A DNA stretch of 53,330 bases from SAR202 cluster bacterium (lineage in GTDB: Bacteria; Chloroflexota; Dehalococcoidia; Lucifugimonadales; VXLM01). Below the pieces are notes generated by a model. It was not told the DNA's origin. It saw nothing but the letters and a program-made list of their open reading frames with translations, and ran no database searches. How positions within the stretch are numbered: position 1 is the first letter of the stretch; every line of letters begins with the position of its first letter. Positions 35,834-44,321 of this stretch are shown one piece after another. The position numbers were made by a program, and so were the translations under genes. The stretch is from positions 1-53,330 of the forward strand of contig JAKUTR010000017.1 in NCBI GenBank assembly GCA_022448725.1. The letters run 5' to 3'.

Positions 35834-36116
35834 CTTGTTACTCAAAATCAGCTATCGATAGCACTGCACTGTGCCCTCAAGCACCACATTGGACTACTAT
35901 GCTGCTGATCCAAGGTTTATTCTGGTTAACAGTACAGGAAGATTGTCAGCGGACTACAGTTTCAGCTAAATAGTAAGCGTACGATCAGCGAGTGAAATAA
36001 ATCTAGGACACCAGAGCCGCAATCAGGATTTGCTCACTTTATGCTTACCAGCCTAGCAGACAGCCCAGGCCGGGAACCCGATCAATTTCCCGTTGAAACA
36101 CCTGATCTCGTGATCA
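35834..36116. other. Intergenic region without a recognisable gene
   Basis: The stretch lies between the convergent cytochrome c lipoprotein gene and actE. No open frame with coding character and no strong hairpin was found. A short inverted repeat TGATC/GATCA around 36101-36115 lies next to the actE stop and could be part of a weak terminator. Confidence 0.5.
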
Positions 36117-36743
36117 TTACTGCCCCCTGAGGTACTTAACCAGGGTCCACCGATCACTTTCAGTAAGAAGCATTTTAAATGCAGGCATTGGGGATGTAGA
36201 CACTTGGCCAGCTTCTACAAGAGCATATCCCTGGCGGCCACCTTCGGAAATGAAGGCAAACAATTCTCCGTCACTCGCGTCTCTTGTCGCATCTGCCGTG
36301 AGGTCTGCAGGACGGGCACCACGAGTGATGAAGGATCCTATTGGGCCATCTCCCTGCATTGAGGAACCGTGACACACTTGGCAATTCACTCTATATAACT
36401 CTGCCGCAGTATCTTTGTCATAGCCTGTTACAACCTCAGCAGGCGCTTCTAGCAATACATACTCCTCCAATGACTCGTATCTATTTTGAGCACCTGATAT
36501 CGGCACAGAATCTGGTGGGGGAAGGATTCGAGGAGGATCTTGCGAATCAAACCTCGGCTGGTAATGCATCTCAGAGAAAACCATCACTTTATGTGATCCT
36601 GTTTTAGGGAGCACTGGCAACTTGAATTTGGCGATGCCATGCACCTCTGTATCTCCCGTCGTACTGTTGTAGCAACCGGCACCTAGCAGTGCAACTGCGA
36701 AGACAATAATTAATAGTGAGAATTTTCGATATAGATACATCAT
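36117..36743 (-). CDS. actE: Alternative complex III subunit ActE, monoheme cytochrome c lipoprotein
   Basis: This 208-residue subunit passes electrons out of alternative complex III. I start it at the double ATG at 36743, eight bases after the actD stop; the longer GTG-initiated frame (36779) begins inside actD and adds residues ahead of the signal peptide. The signal peptide ends in a lipobox, LLGAGC. The heme motif CQVCH occupies residues 121-125, and the Met ligand lies in TSPMPAFKML near the C-terminus. Before the heme there is the ActE-type segment HYQPRFDSQDPPRILPPPDSV. It is last in the operon. There is no clear ribosome site, so translation is probably coupled to actD. Confidence 0.92.
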   Translation of the reverse strand: MMYLYRKFSLLIIVFAVALLGAGCYNSTTGDTEVHGIAKFKLPVLPKTGSHKVMVFSEMHYQPRFDSQDPPRILPPPDSVPISGAQNRYESLEEYVLLEAPAEVVTGYDKDTAAELYRVNCQVCHGSSMQGDGPIGSFITRGARPADLTADATRDASDGELFAFISEGGRQGYALVEAGQVSTSPMPAFKMLLTESDRWTLVKYLRGQ

Positions 36744-36750
36744 AAAAGGG

Positions 36751-37290
36751 TTAATCGAAGTCTGTTTGCTCCCATCCACGTTTTATGTCCACCGCTCCAG
36801 CCTTTTTAAGTATCTCTTCTGCTTTAGGCATTTCATCCTCACCTGATGTTATGGTGATTCCTATATACCCTTCGGTGATCCGTGTGTCATACGCCCCCAT
36901 GAAGAGTCGAGGCAACCTTGATTCAAAAATGATCCCTGCAACTGTGAACAAAATCGCGCCCAACATCGTACCTTCATACATAATGATGGCCATCGGGGGT
37001 ATCGACAACAGGGGTTTACCACCAACAATAAGTGGGTAAGCTAATTGCGTCCCTGCGGTCAGAAGCAAGCCAGCAGTGAAGCCACAAGCAGCTCCTATCA
37101 GCGGAAATCGATAGAGCTTGTGAATAGGTTCTTCCTCTCCAAACGTCCCCTCGGGGTAAGGTGTACCGGTGAGTATCTCGTACTCCTTCTGCTCAAATCC
37201 TGCAGAAGCGACCGCATCCAAAGCATCAGCCGCAGTATCCTCATCCTCAAACAGGCCTATGACGCTCTTGGGTGGTTTCAGTGTCGTCAT
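36751..37290 (-). CDS. actD: Alternative complex III subunit ActD (DUF3341)
   Basis: This 179-residue membrane subunit of alternative complex III starts with the DUF3341 signature VIGLFEDEDTAADALDAV, a soluble ferredoxin-like part. Two hydrophobic helices follow (ACGFTAGLLLTAGTQLAYPL and GTMLGAILFTVAGIIF) with a short loop between them. The C-terminus returns to a soluble strand, IGITITSGEDEM. It lies 11 bases after actF and seven bases before actE. In the solved complexes this subunit is structural and binds no cofactor. Confidence 0.93.
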   Translation of the reverse strand: MTTLKPPKSVIGLFEDEDTAADALDAVASAGFEQKEYEILTGTPYPEGTFGEEEPIHKLYRFPLIGAACGFTAGLLLTAGTQLAYPLIVGGKPLLSIPPMAIIMYEGTMLGAILFTVAGIIFESRLPRLFMGAYDTRITEGYIGITITSGEDEMPKAEEILKKAGAVDIKRGWEQTDFD

Positions 37291-37301
37291 CGCGTATACC
37301 T

Positions 37302-38678
37302 CTACTCTCTTATTGACGCAGGTACTATGCGTCGTCCTATTCGAATTTCGTCTCTCCCAACCATACCTTCCTTGATATCAAAAAGCGGGATCAGGGGAAA
37401 CACTTTTGTGAAAACCAACATACCCATACCAACCCAAGCAAAGGTCATAGCAACCATCGCTAGCTCAATTATACTCGGGTGATAACTCCCCCAATCGAAG
37501 ATAAACTCAGATCGCCGCATAAGGCCCGGGACAATTATCAGGAACCGCTCCAACCACATCCCCACATTTACCAAAATTGTAGTCACGAACATCCAAAACA
37601 GGCTTCGACGGACTCCTCGGAATAACCACATCGGAACTGGTATGAAATAAGCTGTGAAAAGAAACACAACAAACAGCCAACTCCACGGGGATTCGAAAAC
37701 CTGCAATTTACGCATCGCCATCTCAGCTGGCTCCAACGTGTATAGAGCAAAGACCCACTCAAGAAAGAAGAAAAAGAACCATGCAGTAGCAACGATGATA
37801 AGGAGTCGAGCTATGGCATCCAAGTGGTCGGGAGTTATGTACTTGTTCCAGCCCCACGCCCAGACCATTACCACCATTAAAGTAGCTACGGCAGAAACGC
37901 CTGAATGGATCGCACCGATAATGAAATAAGGGGCGAAAATTGTCGAGTGCCAAGCCTCTGGCCCAATCTGAACTGCAAAGTCCCACGACACGATGCTATG
38001 CACCGAAACAAATACGGGTAGAACGAGCGCTGATAGAAGAATACCTGCAATCGTCTGCAGCTTCCACTGACGGGGGGTCCCACGAAATCCAAGAGCCATC
38101 CCAGCATATAGTTTCCGCTTCAATCCAGTAGAACGGTCGCGAATAATCGCAAGATCAGGGATAAGTGCTATCAGAACAAATAGTGTACTTGCCGTTAAAT
38201 AGGTCATCACCGCACTTGGGTCCCATACAAACGGTGACCGAATATTGATCCACACACCGCGTGCGAAGTCGTATGGGAAGACCCAGAGGTCTGCACGCCA
38301 TGGCCGCCCAACGTGAACGAGTGGGGCTGCCATTAAGGCAGACATCAACGAAAAAACGGTCAACACTTCCGCTGCCCGCGTTATTGGACGACGCCATTCA
38401 GCTTGGGTCAAACGGAGAATCGCTGAAATCATAATTCCAGCATGACTAATACCAATGAAGAAAACGAAATTGACCATAAATGCGCCCCAGAAAACTGGGC
38501 GATTCAAACCTGTCACCCCAACGCCTTGGTTTAGCATGTAACCAAAAGCACTCATACCTATGAGGAAGACGAGAACGAAGAATCCAAGTGCCGGCCACCA
38601 CCACCTTGGGGTGCCTAGCACTGAAGTCAGAAGATCTTCATTGATCTGTTTCTGCGTTAGTTGTACGTGTTCTTGCAT
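37302..38678 (-). CDS. actF: Alternative complex III subunit ActF (NrfD-like membrane protein)
   Basis: This 458-residue polytopic protein has about ten transmembrane helices and the NrfD/PsrC fold. It starts with a short soluble leader that includes NEDLLTSV-type residues, followed by TPRWWWPALGFFVLVF. Helix-end motifs such as GISHAGIMISAILRL and HSIVSWDFAV are shared with ActC. In alternative complex III, ActC and ActF form two quinone- or proton-related membrane modules. Here the order is C then F, next to each other, while in many operons D and E come between them. The gap to actC is 31 bases. Confidence 0.93.
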   Translation of the reverse strand: MQEHVQLTQKQINEDLLTSVLGTPRWWWPALGFFVLVFLIGMSAFGYMLNQGVGVTGLNRPVFWGAFMVNFVFFIGISHAGIMISAILRLTQAEWRRPITRAAEVLTVFSLMSALMAAPLVHVGRPWRADLWVFPYDFARGVWINIRSPFVWDPSAVMTYLTASTLFVLIALIPDLAIIRDRSTGLKRKLYAGMALGFRGTPRQWKLQTIAGILLSALVLPVFVSVHSIVSWDFAVQIGPEAWHSTIFAPYFIIGAIHSGVSAVATLMVVMVWAWGWNKYITPDHLDAIARLLIIVATAWFFFFFLEWVFALYTLEPAEMAMRKLQVFESPWSWLFVVFLFTAYFIPVPMWLFRGVRRSLFWMFVTTILVNVGMWLERFLIIVPGLMRRSEFIFDWGSYHPSIIELAMVAMTFAWVGMGMLVFTKVFPLIPLFDIKEGMVGRDEIRIGRRIVPASIRE

Positions 38679-38709
38679 CTATCTTACGGGCCCTCACCCG
38701 TGGGCTAAG

Positions 38710-40098
38710 CTAGTCAGGCTTACCTAAAATCTGGACTTCCGTCCGGTGGAATTTCTTATGAACCTGATAGAGTTTCAACTCCTTTTGCTCCCATATATTG
38801 ATCGGTGGAATGAAGCGAGCCGCAAGCATATATACCAACACACATGCAGCTATCCCGCCTATCCAAATTAACACGTCGGGCAACCCCGGTAAAACGGCAT
38901 CAGGGATGCTGTCCAATTGGTGCTTGTTCTCATGTTGAGAGACAGAGAATGCACCTACATATACTCGTATGCGGTCCAGAGCGGTAGCGATCAGCACACT
39001 GATAGCTATGGTTACAGGTCCCCAAACACTTCGTCGTAACGGGTTCCATATCATAGCCCAGAGCGGTATGAAGAATACCAAGAAAAACACGACAAAGAAT
39101 ATTGGAAGATATGGCCCTACCATGAGTAAATCCAATATCGCTTCTTCCGATGGCTTAGCTCCATACCAAAATATTATGAAACTAGAGAACCAGAACCAGA
39201 ACCAGAGGAGAGACAAAGCGAAAAGCAGTTTGCCGAGACCCCAGAATTGGTCAAAGTTTATGTATTCTTTGTAAGGGCCCCACTTATAGAACACGTACAT
39301 GGCCACGAGCGTTATCGCTACGCCCGCTTGCAAGGAACTATGGGCATGGGTAACTGGATAAAGGGCATCGATCCAGCCAGGAACAAGAGCCATACCGAAG
39401 TCGACACTGACATTGAAATGGACCGTGACTAACATCATGAAGTAGAAAGCACCCAAAATCCCTAACCGGTGTTTCTGCCAATACCATTGCTGAGAGGATC
39501 CAATCCATCCATGAGCAAGCCTGCCATACCACTTACGTCTCCGCCCCTGGGATCGATCCCTAAGGAAAGCAAAGTCTGGCCTTGCAGATACCCATAGTAG
39601 CGATAAGCCAGTTACCACCAACGAGACCAGTACCAACGTTGCCATTATTTGGGGCATGTAAGCTGGCACGTTGAGCTCACCGTAAAACCATAGAGTCCGC
39701 CGGCCATCGGTCATGCTTGGCAAGACCCAAATAAGAGGAATGTATATCAAGAAACTCACAACACCAACGAGTCCAAACAATTCTGCAGCACGGGAAATCG
39801 ACCGTCGCCAATGCGCCTTCGCAATCCTGGGTGCAATGGCAACCATTGGCGCGCCCTGAACTGCAGTAAGGATTAAAGCAAACAGGGCCATATGGTAGCC
39901 CCACTTCGGCGTATCTCCGAGCCCATCTGAGGTGAGCCTAATAGCGAAACCCACAATGCCAGCTACAGTTAACAATCCTAGAAGTGCAGTTATGCGCCAA
40001 AATAGCGGTTTCTGACCGCTGCCCTTCTCAAGCAGGTCATTCATAACCTCAACCGGGTTCGTGGACCCGTGGCCGTTATGTACGGCCTCTTCACTCAT
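38710..40098 (-). CDS. actC: Alternative complex III subunit ActC (NrfD-like membrane protein)
   Basis: This 462-residue NrfD-fold membrane protein, with about ten helices, is expected to hold the menaquinol-binding site of alternative complex III. Marks include GDTPKWGYHMALFALILTAV, IAKAHWRRSISRAAELFG and VHFNVSVDFGMALVPGWIDA near the quinone pocket. The start ATG overlaps the end of the iron-sulfur subunit gene by eight bases. The N-terminal 35 residues and the C-terminal tail EQKELKLYQVHKKFHRTEVQ are soluble. Confidence 0.95.
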   Translation of the reverse strand: MSEEAVHNGHGSTNPVEVMNDLLEKGSGQKPLFWRITALLGLLTVAGIVGFAIRLTSDGLGDTPKWGYHMALFALILTAVQGAPMVAIAPRIAKAHWRRSISRAAELFGLVGVVSFLIYIPLIWVLPSMTDGRRTLWFYGELNVPAYMPQIMATLVLVSLVVTGLSLLWVSARPDFAFLRDRSQGRRRKWYGRLAHGWIGSSQQWYWQKHRLGILGAFYFMMLVTVHFNVSVDFGMALVPGWIDALYPVTHAHSSLQAGVAITLVAMYVFYKWGPYKEYINFDQFWGLGKLLFALSLLWFWFWFSSFIIFWYGAKPSEEAILDLLMVGPYLPIFFVVFFLVFFIPLWAMIWNPLRRSVWGPVTIAISVLIATALDRIRVYVGAFSVSQHENKHQLDSIPDAVLPGLPDVLIWIGGIAACVLVYMLAARFIPPINIWEQKELKLYQVHKKFHRTEVQILGKPD

Positions 40099-40843
40099 GG
40101 GCTACCGTTTCCTTCGCATGTTTGTCGATTTTTTTGAGATAGATGACGTTGGGGCTAGTCCCAAGGTTCTCCATCATTTTGTACCCACGCCCATGGTGGC
40201 TACCGTTATGAGACATCTCTTTCTCAGCCAAGTTGCTAACCTTGCTATTCTTGTTGTTGAAATCACCCCATACTAACGCGCTAGTCGGACACGAGTTAAC
40301 ACATGCTGGGCTCAACTCTCGAGCCCCATCCTCAATTTCCCGGCCATCGCGATCAGCCTCACGGCTAGTCCTTCGGATACGCTGCACACAGAATGTGCAT
40401 TTTTCCATAATTCCCCGACTCCGAACGGTTACGTCAGGGTTCAATTGATGCGTTAAAGTATCAGGCCATTCAGGTTCCCAGAAATTGAAATACCTAACAT
40501 GGTAGGGGCAGTTGTTTGCGCAAAATCTGGTCCCTATACAGCGGTTGTATATCTGTACATTCATTCCTTCGTTGTTGTGATATGTAGCAAATACCGGACA
40601 CACAGGCTCACATGGTGCGTCATCACAATGCTGGCAAAGCACAGGGATAAAGCGCGCTTTAACGTCAGGGAATTCTCCCTCCCAATACCGTTCTACACGT
40701 ATCCACTCAATGGCACGACGCTGGTTGAAAATATCCTCTGTATTGATCGGCACATTGTTCTCAGACTGGCACGCAACTACACAGGCCTGACAGCCTGTAC
40801 ATTTATCAACATCTATAACCATTCCCCACTTCGCGTCAGCCAT
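40091..40843 (-). CDS. Alternative complex III iron-sulfur subunit (ActB C-terminal part, separate gene)
   Basis: This 250-residue protein with four cysteine clusters is related to the iron-sulfur half of ActB and to NrfC-like ferredoxins. Clusters seen are CTGCQACVVAC, CQHCDDAPCEPVCP, CIGTRFCANNCPY and, later, CTFCVQRI paired with ACVNSCP. This fits four cubane-type centres (three [4Fe-4S] and one [3Fe-4S] in the characterised complexes). In many species this domain is fused to the molybdopterin-like domain as one ActB; here it is encoded apart, 41 bases after it. A GGGAG ribosome site is seven bases before the ATG. It carries electrons from the membrane part to the hemes. Confidence 0.95.
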   Translation of the reverse strand: MADAKWGMVIDVDKCTGCQACVVACQSENNVPINTEDIFNQRRAIEWIRVERYWEGEFPDVKARFIPVLCQHCDDAPCEPVCPVFATYHNNEGMNVQIYNRCIGTRFCANNCPYHVRYFNFWEPEWPDTLTHQLNPDVTVRSRGIMEKCTFCVQRIRRTSREADRDGREIEDGARELSPACVNSCPTSALVWGDFNNKNSKVSNLAEKEMSHNGSHHGRGYKMMENLGTSPNVIYLKKIDKHAKETVAHE

Positions 40844-40884
40844 TTTTTTCTCCCAAAAGTATCATTACACGAATGCTTAAACCG

Positions 40885-43128
40885 CTATCCATTTGTCAGC
40901 GGTATGATCTTACGATGTGTATCTTCAGATATATCAGGCTTTGTATTTTCAAACTTCGAAAGTCGCACCCAATCACCCGTCTTTCTTAAGCTCACCCTTG
41001 TGGCGCCCCACGCCAAGGCTCCGGTCTTATCATCAGTCAAGGGTTCAAGAATAGAGAAGACGTTAGAACCTCGTTCCTTTGAGTACCGACCTCCACCCAA
41101 GTGACCTCCTCCAATGGGCACAGCTACAGCGTCCGGGGATATACCCGGATGCGGGTAGGCCAGTGCCTTGATAGAGCCGCGCGGCGAGGTGACCTCAACG
41201 ACATCACCTTCACGAATATCCATTTCCTCTGCTTTCTTGTTATTAATCTCAACCCATGTATGCCATACAGCCGTTGAGATAGGGTCAGGCAGCGCCTGCA
41301 GCCATGGTAGGTCTGAAGTACGGCCGTCGGACAATCCTGCCGATTCAAACGGAACCAGGGCAAACTCTCCTGATCCGCTTATAGGCTCTTGCGGACTAAC
41401 TGGGAGCGCCGGCGGAGTCGGACTTGGACCATCGTAGCGTGCACCAGTATCCCACCAACCACCCCGTTGTAAGACCCCTTGCCAGAATGATCTGAAGTCA
41501 TCTGACTTAACAGAACCCCGATTGAGCCCGTATAGAGATCGCGCACCCTGTTCAACCACATCCTTAAAAGTCTTTACGTCATCACCAGGCAGACTTAAGG
41601 GATTAGAAAGTATCTCTCCTAGGGTTATCAAAACATCGCCAAAATTCTTCGTCCCGAGGTGACCACCTCTATTTTCAAAGAACGGCCTGACAACCGGTTG
41701 CTGAAACCCAACAACCTGGTATCCCGGGCCAGGATCAGGCACGTCCGTGCCCCAGTCTTCAAGATAGTTATGCTCCGGGAGCACAATATCGGCCATTGCC
41801 GTCGTATCATCAAACTGGCCGGAGAAACTAACGATCAGGTCTACACCAAAACTCGCTTTCCGTACTTCACTACTTGAAGGCATCCCATAGAATGGGTCTG
41901 CCTCGCGGACGAAAAGCGCTTTCACTTCTCTATTCGCCATTCGATCAGACAGCGTACTCATCTGCTGGAAGGATGAAGATCGCGACCCCACTGGCAAACC
42001 TATAGGTGGCATTGGATTAAAAATCACCCCACCCTTCTTGTTCACATTGCCAACAAGATAGTTAAGCGAGTGAACGGCATTCAAATTGAAGAGCCCGTTT
42101 GTGTGGGCAGCAGCGGAGCCTCCACCAATTGCAACCGCAGGTCTCTTGGTGGCAAATTCATGAGCGATCTCACGTATACGCTGTGCAGGAACTCCTGATA
42201 CTGCAGACACATTACTAGGATCGAATTGACTAAGGTCATTTGTCCCATTCTGGGTAAGAGATGCAACAGCAGCATCGTCCCCTAGCCCTTCATCGATAAT
42301 CACCTTCGCCATACTGAGCGCTAGGACCCCTTCGTAACCAGGCTTAACGTAGATCCAGTCATCTGCATTAGCCGCAGTCATAGAAAGACGGGATTCAATA
42401 TGAGTGAAGGTCCCTCGCTCTCGTCCTTCCGCATGCCTGAAGTCACCATATCCACGACCGAAACGCACTGGGGATACCCATCCATTAAGAAAATCAGCCC
42501 CAAAAGATAGAACATAGGCCGCATTTTCAATATCGAAGTCTGGCATGACATCCTGGCCGAACACGTTCTTGATTGACGCCTGAAGAACGGTCCGTTCTAG
42601 AGGTTCGTACTGAAGATGAGTGCTCCCAAAAGCATCTGTAAAGCTGTTCACCACCGAGCCCATATGGCCTCCAATCGGGCTCGTTACCAGCACTAATTCT
42701 TCCCCAGACACACCCTCAAGCCTACTGGCGATTCGCGATACGGCGTCGGTCCAACTGATCTCCTCCCAGTTACCTTCTCCTCGCTCACCAGTACGCACCA
42801 GAGGGGCACTGATCCGATCAGGATGATAAAGGGATTGCACCCCGGCATCCGCAATGGCGTTATGTTTGCCAACGTTCACCGGATAATCAACGTTACCCTC
42901 AATCTTCTTGGCACGTCCTTCCATGACACGAACAACAATCCCTATACCGTTGCGGTTCTGGCGATCAATCGTGGCGTACCAGTTGTCCAGCCCCGTGACA
43001 AGATCCTCTGGCATCTCCAAAGGTGCTTGCACAAGTAATTCTTTTTCAGGCACACCACACGCTGCGGCTGCCACCGCAGTAGCAGAGCCACCCATGAGAG
43101 TTAGAAATTGTCTTCTGGTTAAGTCCAT
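40885..43128 (-). CDS. Alternative complex III ActB N-terminal part, molybdopterin-oxidoreductase-like
   Basis: This 747-residue protein has the fold of molybdopterin oxidoreductases, but in alternative complex III the subunit is known not to bind the cofactor. A twin-arginine signal stands at the N-terminus (LTRRQFLTLMGG, RR at residues 5-6), so the folded subunit is exported. I place the start at the ATG at 43128, a few bases after the actA stop; an in-frame GTG at 43146 overlaps actA and adds six residues. The part that would normally hold the first [4Fe-4S] cluster lacks its cysteine motif. The C-terminal domain has VWHTWVEINNKKAEEMDIRE with GDVVEVTSPRG, as in the family. Confidence 0.94.
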   Translation of the reverse strand: MDLTRRQFLTLMGGSATAVAAAACGVPEKELLVQAPLEMPEDLVTGLDNWYATIDRQNRNGIGIVVRVMEGRAKKIEGNVDYPVNVGKHNAIADAGVQSLYHPDRISAPLVRTGERGEGNWEEISWTDAVSRIASRLEGVSGEELVLVTSPIGGHMGSVVNSFTDAFGSTHLQYEPLERTVLQASIKNVFGQDVMPDFDIENAAYVLSFGADFLNGWVSPVRFGRGYGDFRHAEGRERGTFTHIESRLSMTAANADDWIYVKPGYEGVLALSMAKVIIDEGLGDDAAVASLTQNGTNDLSQFDPSNVSAVSGVPAQRIREIAHEFATKRPAVAIGGGSAAAHTNGLFNLNAVHSLNYLVGNVNKKGGVIFNPMPPIGLPVGSRSSSFQQMSTLSDRMANREVKALFVREADPFYGMPSSSEVRKASFGVDLIVSFSGQFDDTTAMADIVLPEHNYLEDWGTDVPDPGPGYQVVGFQQPVVRPFFENRGGHLGTKNFGDVLITLGEILSNPLSLPGDDVKTFKDVVEQGARSLYGLNRGSVKSDDFRSFWQGVLQRGGWWDTGARYDGPSPTPPALPVSPQEPISGSGEFALVPFESAGLSDGRTSDLPWLQALPDPISTAVWHTWVEINNKKAEEMDIREGDVVEVTSPRGSIKALAYPHPGISPDAVAVPIGGGHLGGGRYSKERGSNVFSILEPLTDDKTGALAWGATRVSLRKTGDWVRLSKFENTKPDISEDTHRKIIPLTNG

Positions 43129-43133
43129 TTTAT

Positions 43134-43739
43134 TTAATAGTGACACGTGGTGCAGTCAGTCGGTGCATCATTGGCTTTATGACAGTCCACACAATCACCC
43201 ATCTTCAGAGAGCGCACCTGCTTAACCTTCACCATCCGTCCAACATCCCCGTGACAAAGTTGGCACGTTCCCGCTGGGCCACCGTATTTTTCACCGAAGT
43301 GGCGTATATGAGGCTCATGGATAAAGTTGACGTGGTCAGGCACACGGTGCACACGCACCCAGTTTATTGGGAGCCCACTAGAATGATAGTCCCTGAGCTT
43401 TGAAATTTCTTCGTTTCCATCCCCAATGGTCTTGTGACAAGTCATGCATAAGCCGACAGCAGGAACTGACGCAGCTGCTCCAACCGTGACATTTCTATGA
43501 CAGAAAGTGCAATCCATCCCAAGACTCTTAACGTGTGTAGTGTGAGGAAAGGCTATCGGTTGTTCAGGACCTTCGTTCAGGCCAAACACATCGAGAGGTA
43601 GTCCAAGCCATGCTGTTATAACAAAGGCCCCTAGCACCAAGCCAACAACAGCCCCGACAAGCCCTCCGATGCCAAGGATACCTAAGATAAGGACTTGTAT
43701 ACGACTGGGCTTCCGTATTTGAAAATCGCCAGGTATCAA
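43134..43739 (-). CDS. actA: Alternative complex III pentaheme cytochrome c (ActA)
   Basis: This 201-residue membrane-anchored cytochrome has an N-terminal transmembrane helix (IQVLILGILGIGGLVGAVVG region). Five heme-binding CxxCH motifs follow: CTFCH, CMTCH, CQLCH, CVDCH and CTTCH, the last at the very C-terminus. Distal histidines such as FPHTTHVKSLGM and HEPHIRHFG match the bis-His ligation of ActA. The start codon is TTG at 43739, with AGG nine bases before. It relays electrons from the iron-sulfur subunit to ActE. The stop lies a few bases before the actB-part start. Confidence 0.95.
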   Translation of the reverse strand: MIPGDFQIRKPSRIQVLILGILGIGGLVGAVVGLVLGAFVITAWLGLPLDVFGLNEGPEQPIAFPHTTHVKSLGMDCTFCHRNVTVGAAASVPAVGLCMTCHKTIGDGNEEISKLRDYHSSGLPINWVRVHRVPDHVNFIHEPHIRHFGEKYGGPAGTCQLCHGDVGRMVKVKQVRSLKMGDCVDCHKANDAPTDCTTCHY

Positions 43740-43748
43740 ATACTTGAC

Positions 43749-44102
43749 CTAGTCGTGGCCGACAGCACTTGAACTGCCGTCAGTATGCCCAAGAAAATCA
43801 ATAGAACCACCCTTAATCCAATACGTCTCATATATATCAGCTATGACGTCTGACTCAACAATAGCCTGCGAAAGGAAATAGAAATACACAACTATAAAAA
43901 ACACCATCGATGCATACATCGGGAGGCGCAAGATGTTGAATATGGAAGGTAGGTGATGTGAAGCAACCAAGGAGGGAATGAATATGTGTGCTGTCACATA
44001 TATGGAGCCGATGATGATAATGGAGCCAAGCATCAACCAGAGATTGGTTACAAGGTTTTCAAGCTGAGTCCATTCCGGATTCGCGAGGGCCGCTGGATCC
44101 AT
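43749..44102 (-). CDS. Small two-helix membrane protein, first gene of the ACIII operon
   Basis: I do not recognise a family for this 117-residue protein. It has two strong hydrophobic helices, about residues 18-40 (LWLMLGSIIIIGSIYVTAHI) and 58-82 (LPMYASMVFFIVVYFYFL). The tail of about 35 residues includes ADIYETYWIKGGSIDFLG. The ATG has a GGGGAG ribosome site and lies about 60 bases downstream of the operon promoter. Since it begins the operon and ends nine bases before actA, it is probably an accessory or assembly subunit of alternative complex III. Confidence 0.85.
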   Translation of the reverse strand: MDPAALANPEWTQLENLVTNLWLMLGSIIIIGSIYVTAHIFIPSLVASHHLPSIFNILRLPMYASMVFFIVVYFYFLSQAIVESDVIADIYETYWIKGGSIDFLGHTDGSSSAVGHD

Positions 44103-44166
44103 CTTCTCCCCTTCTTAGTGAGCCGCAAGTAGGGACGTGAACTGCCCCTCAAAAGCCTTGGTGAAA

Positions 44167-44193
44167 ATTATCACAGCAGTATAGGGGTGTCAA
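44167..44193 (-). promoter_or_regulatory. Promoter of the alternative complex III operon
   Basis: On the minus strand, TTGACA (44188-44193) is followed after 15 bases by an extended -10, TGTGATAAT, whose GATAAT is at 44167-44172. This predicts a start near 44160 and a 5' leader of about 58 bases. Confidence 0.65.
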
Positions 44194-44271
44194 GCAAGAT
44201 TCTAGGCGTTAGCGGCTCAATACTCTGCTGCGTGTCAAACCAGGCTATCGTCGTTTATGAGATTTCGTGCG

Positions 44272-44277
44272 TATAAT
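44272..44277 (+). promoter_or_regulatory. -10 element before the 3-hydroxyisobutyrate dehydrogenase-like gene
   Basis: A perfect TATAAT lies 45 bases before the ATG, preceded by TGCG. A good -35 is not visible at 16-18 bases, so activity may depend on the upstream TG or an activator. Confidence 0.5.
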
Positions 44278-44321
44278 ATGTCCAGAAAGAAAGTATTCGG
44301 ATATTTCAAGGAGACTCAGTG

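Noticed and set aside
40499-41104. 201-residue plus-strand frame across two ACIII genes
   Set aside because: It is antisense to two clear family members, crosses their junction, and has no recognisable protein feature.
40885-43128. Reading the ActB part as a molybdenum oxidoreductase (formate dehydrogenase or nitrate reductase type)
   Set aside because: The gene order with pentaheme ActA, NrfD-like pairs and DUF3341 identifies alternative complex III, where this subunit is known to lack the molybdenum cofactor.
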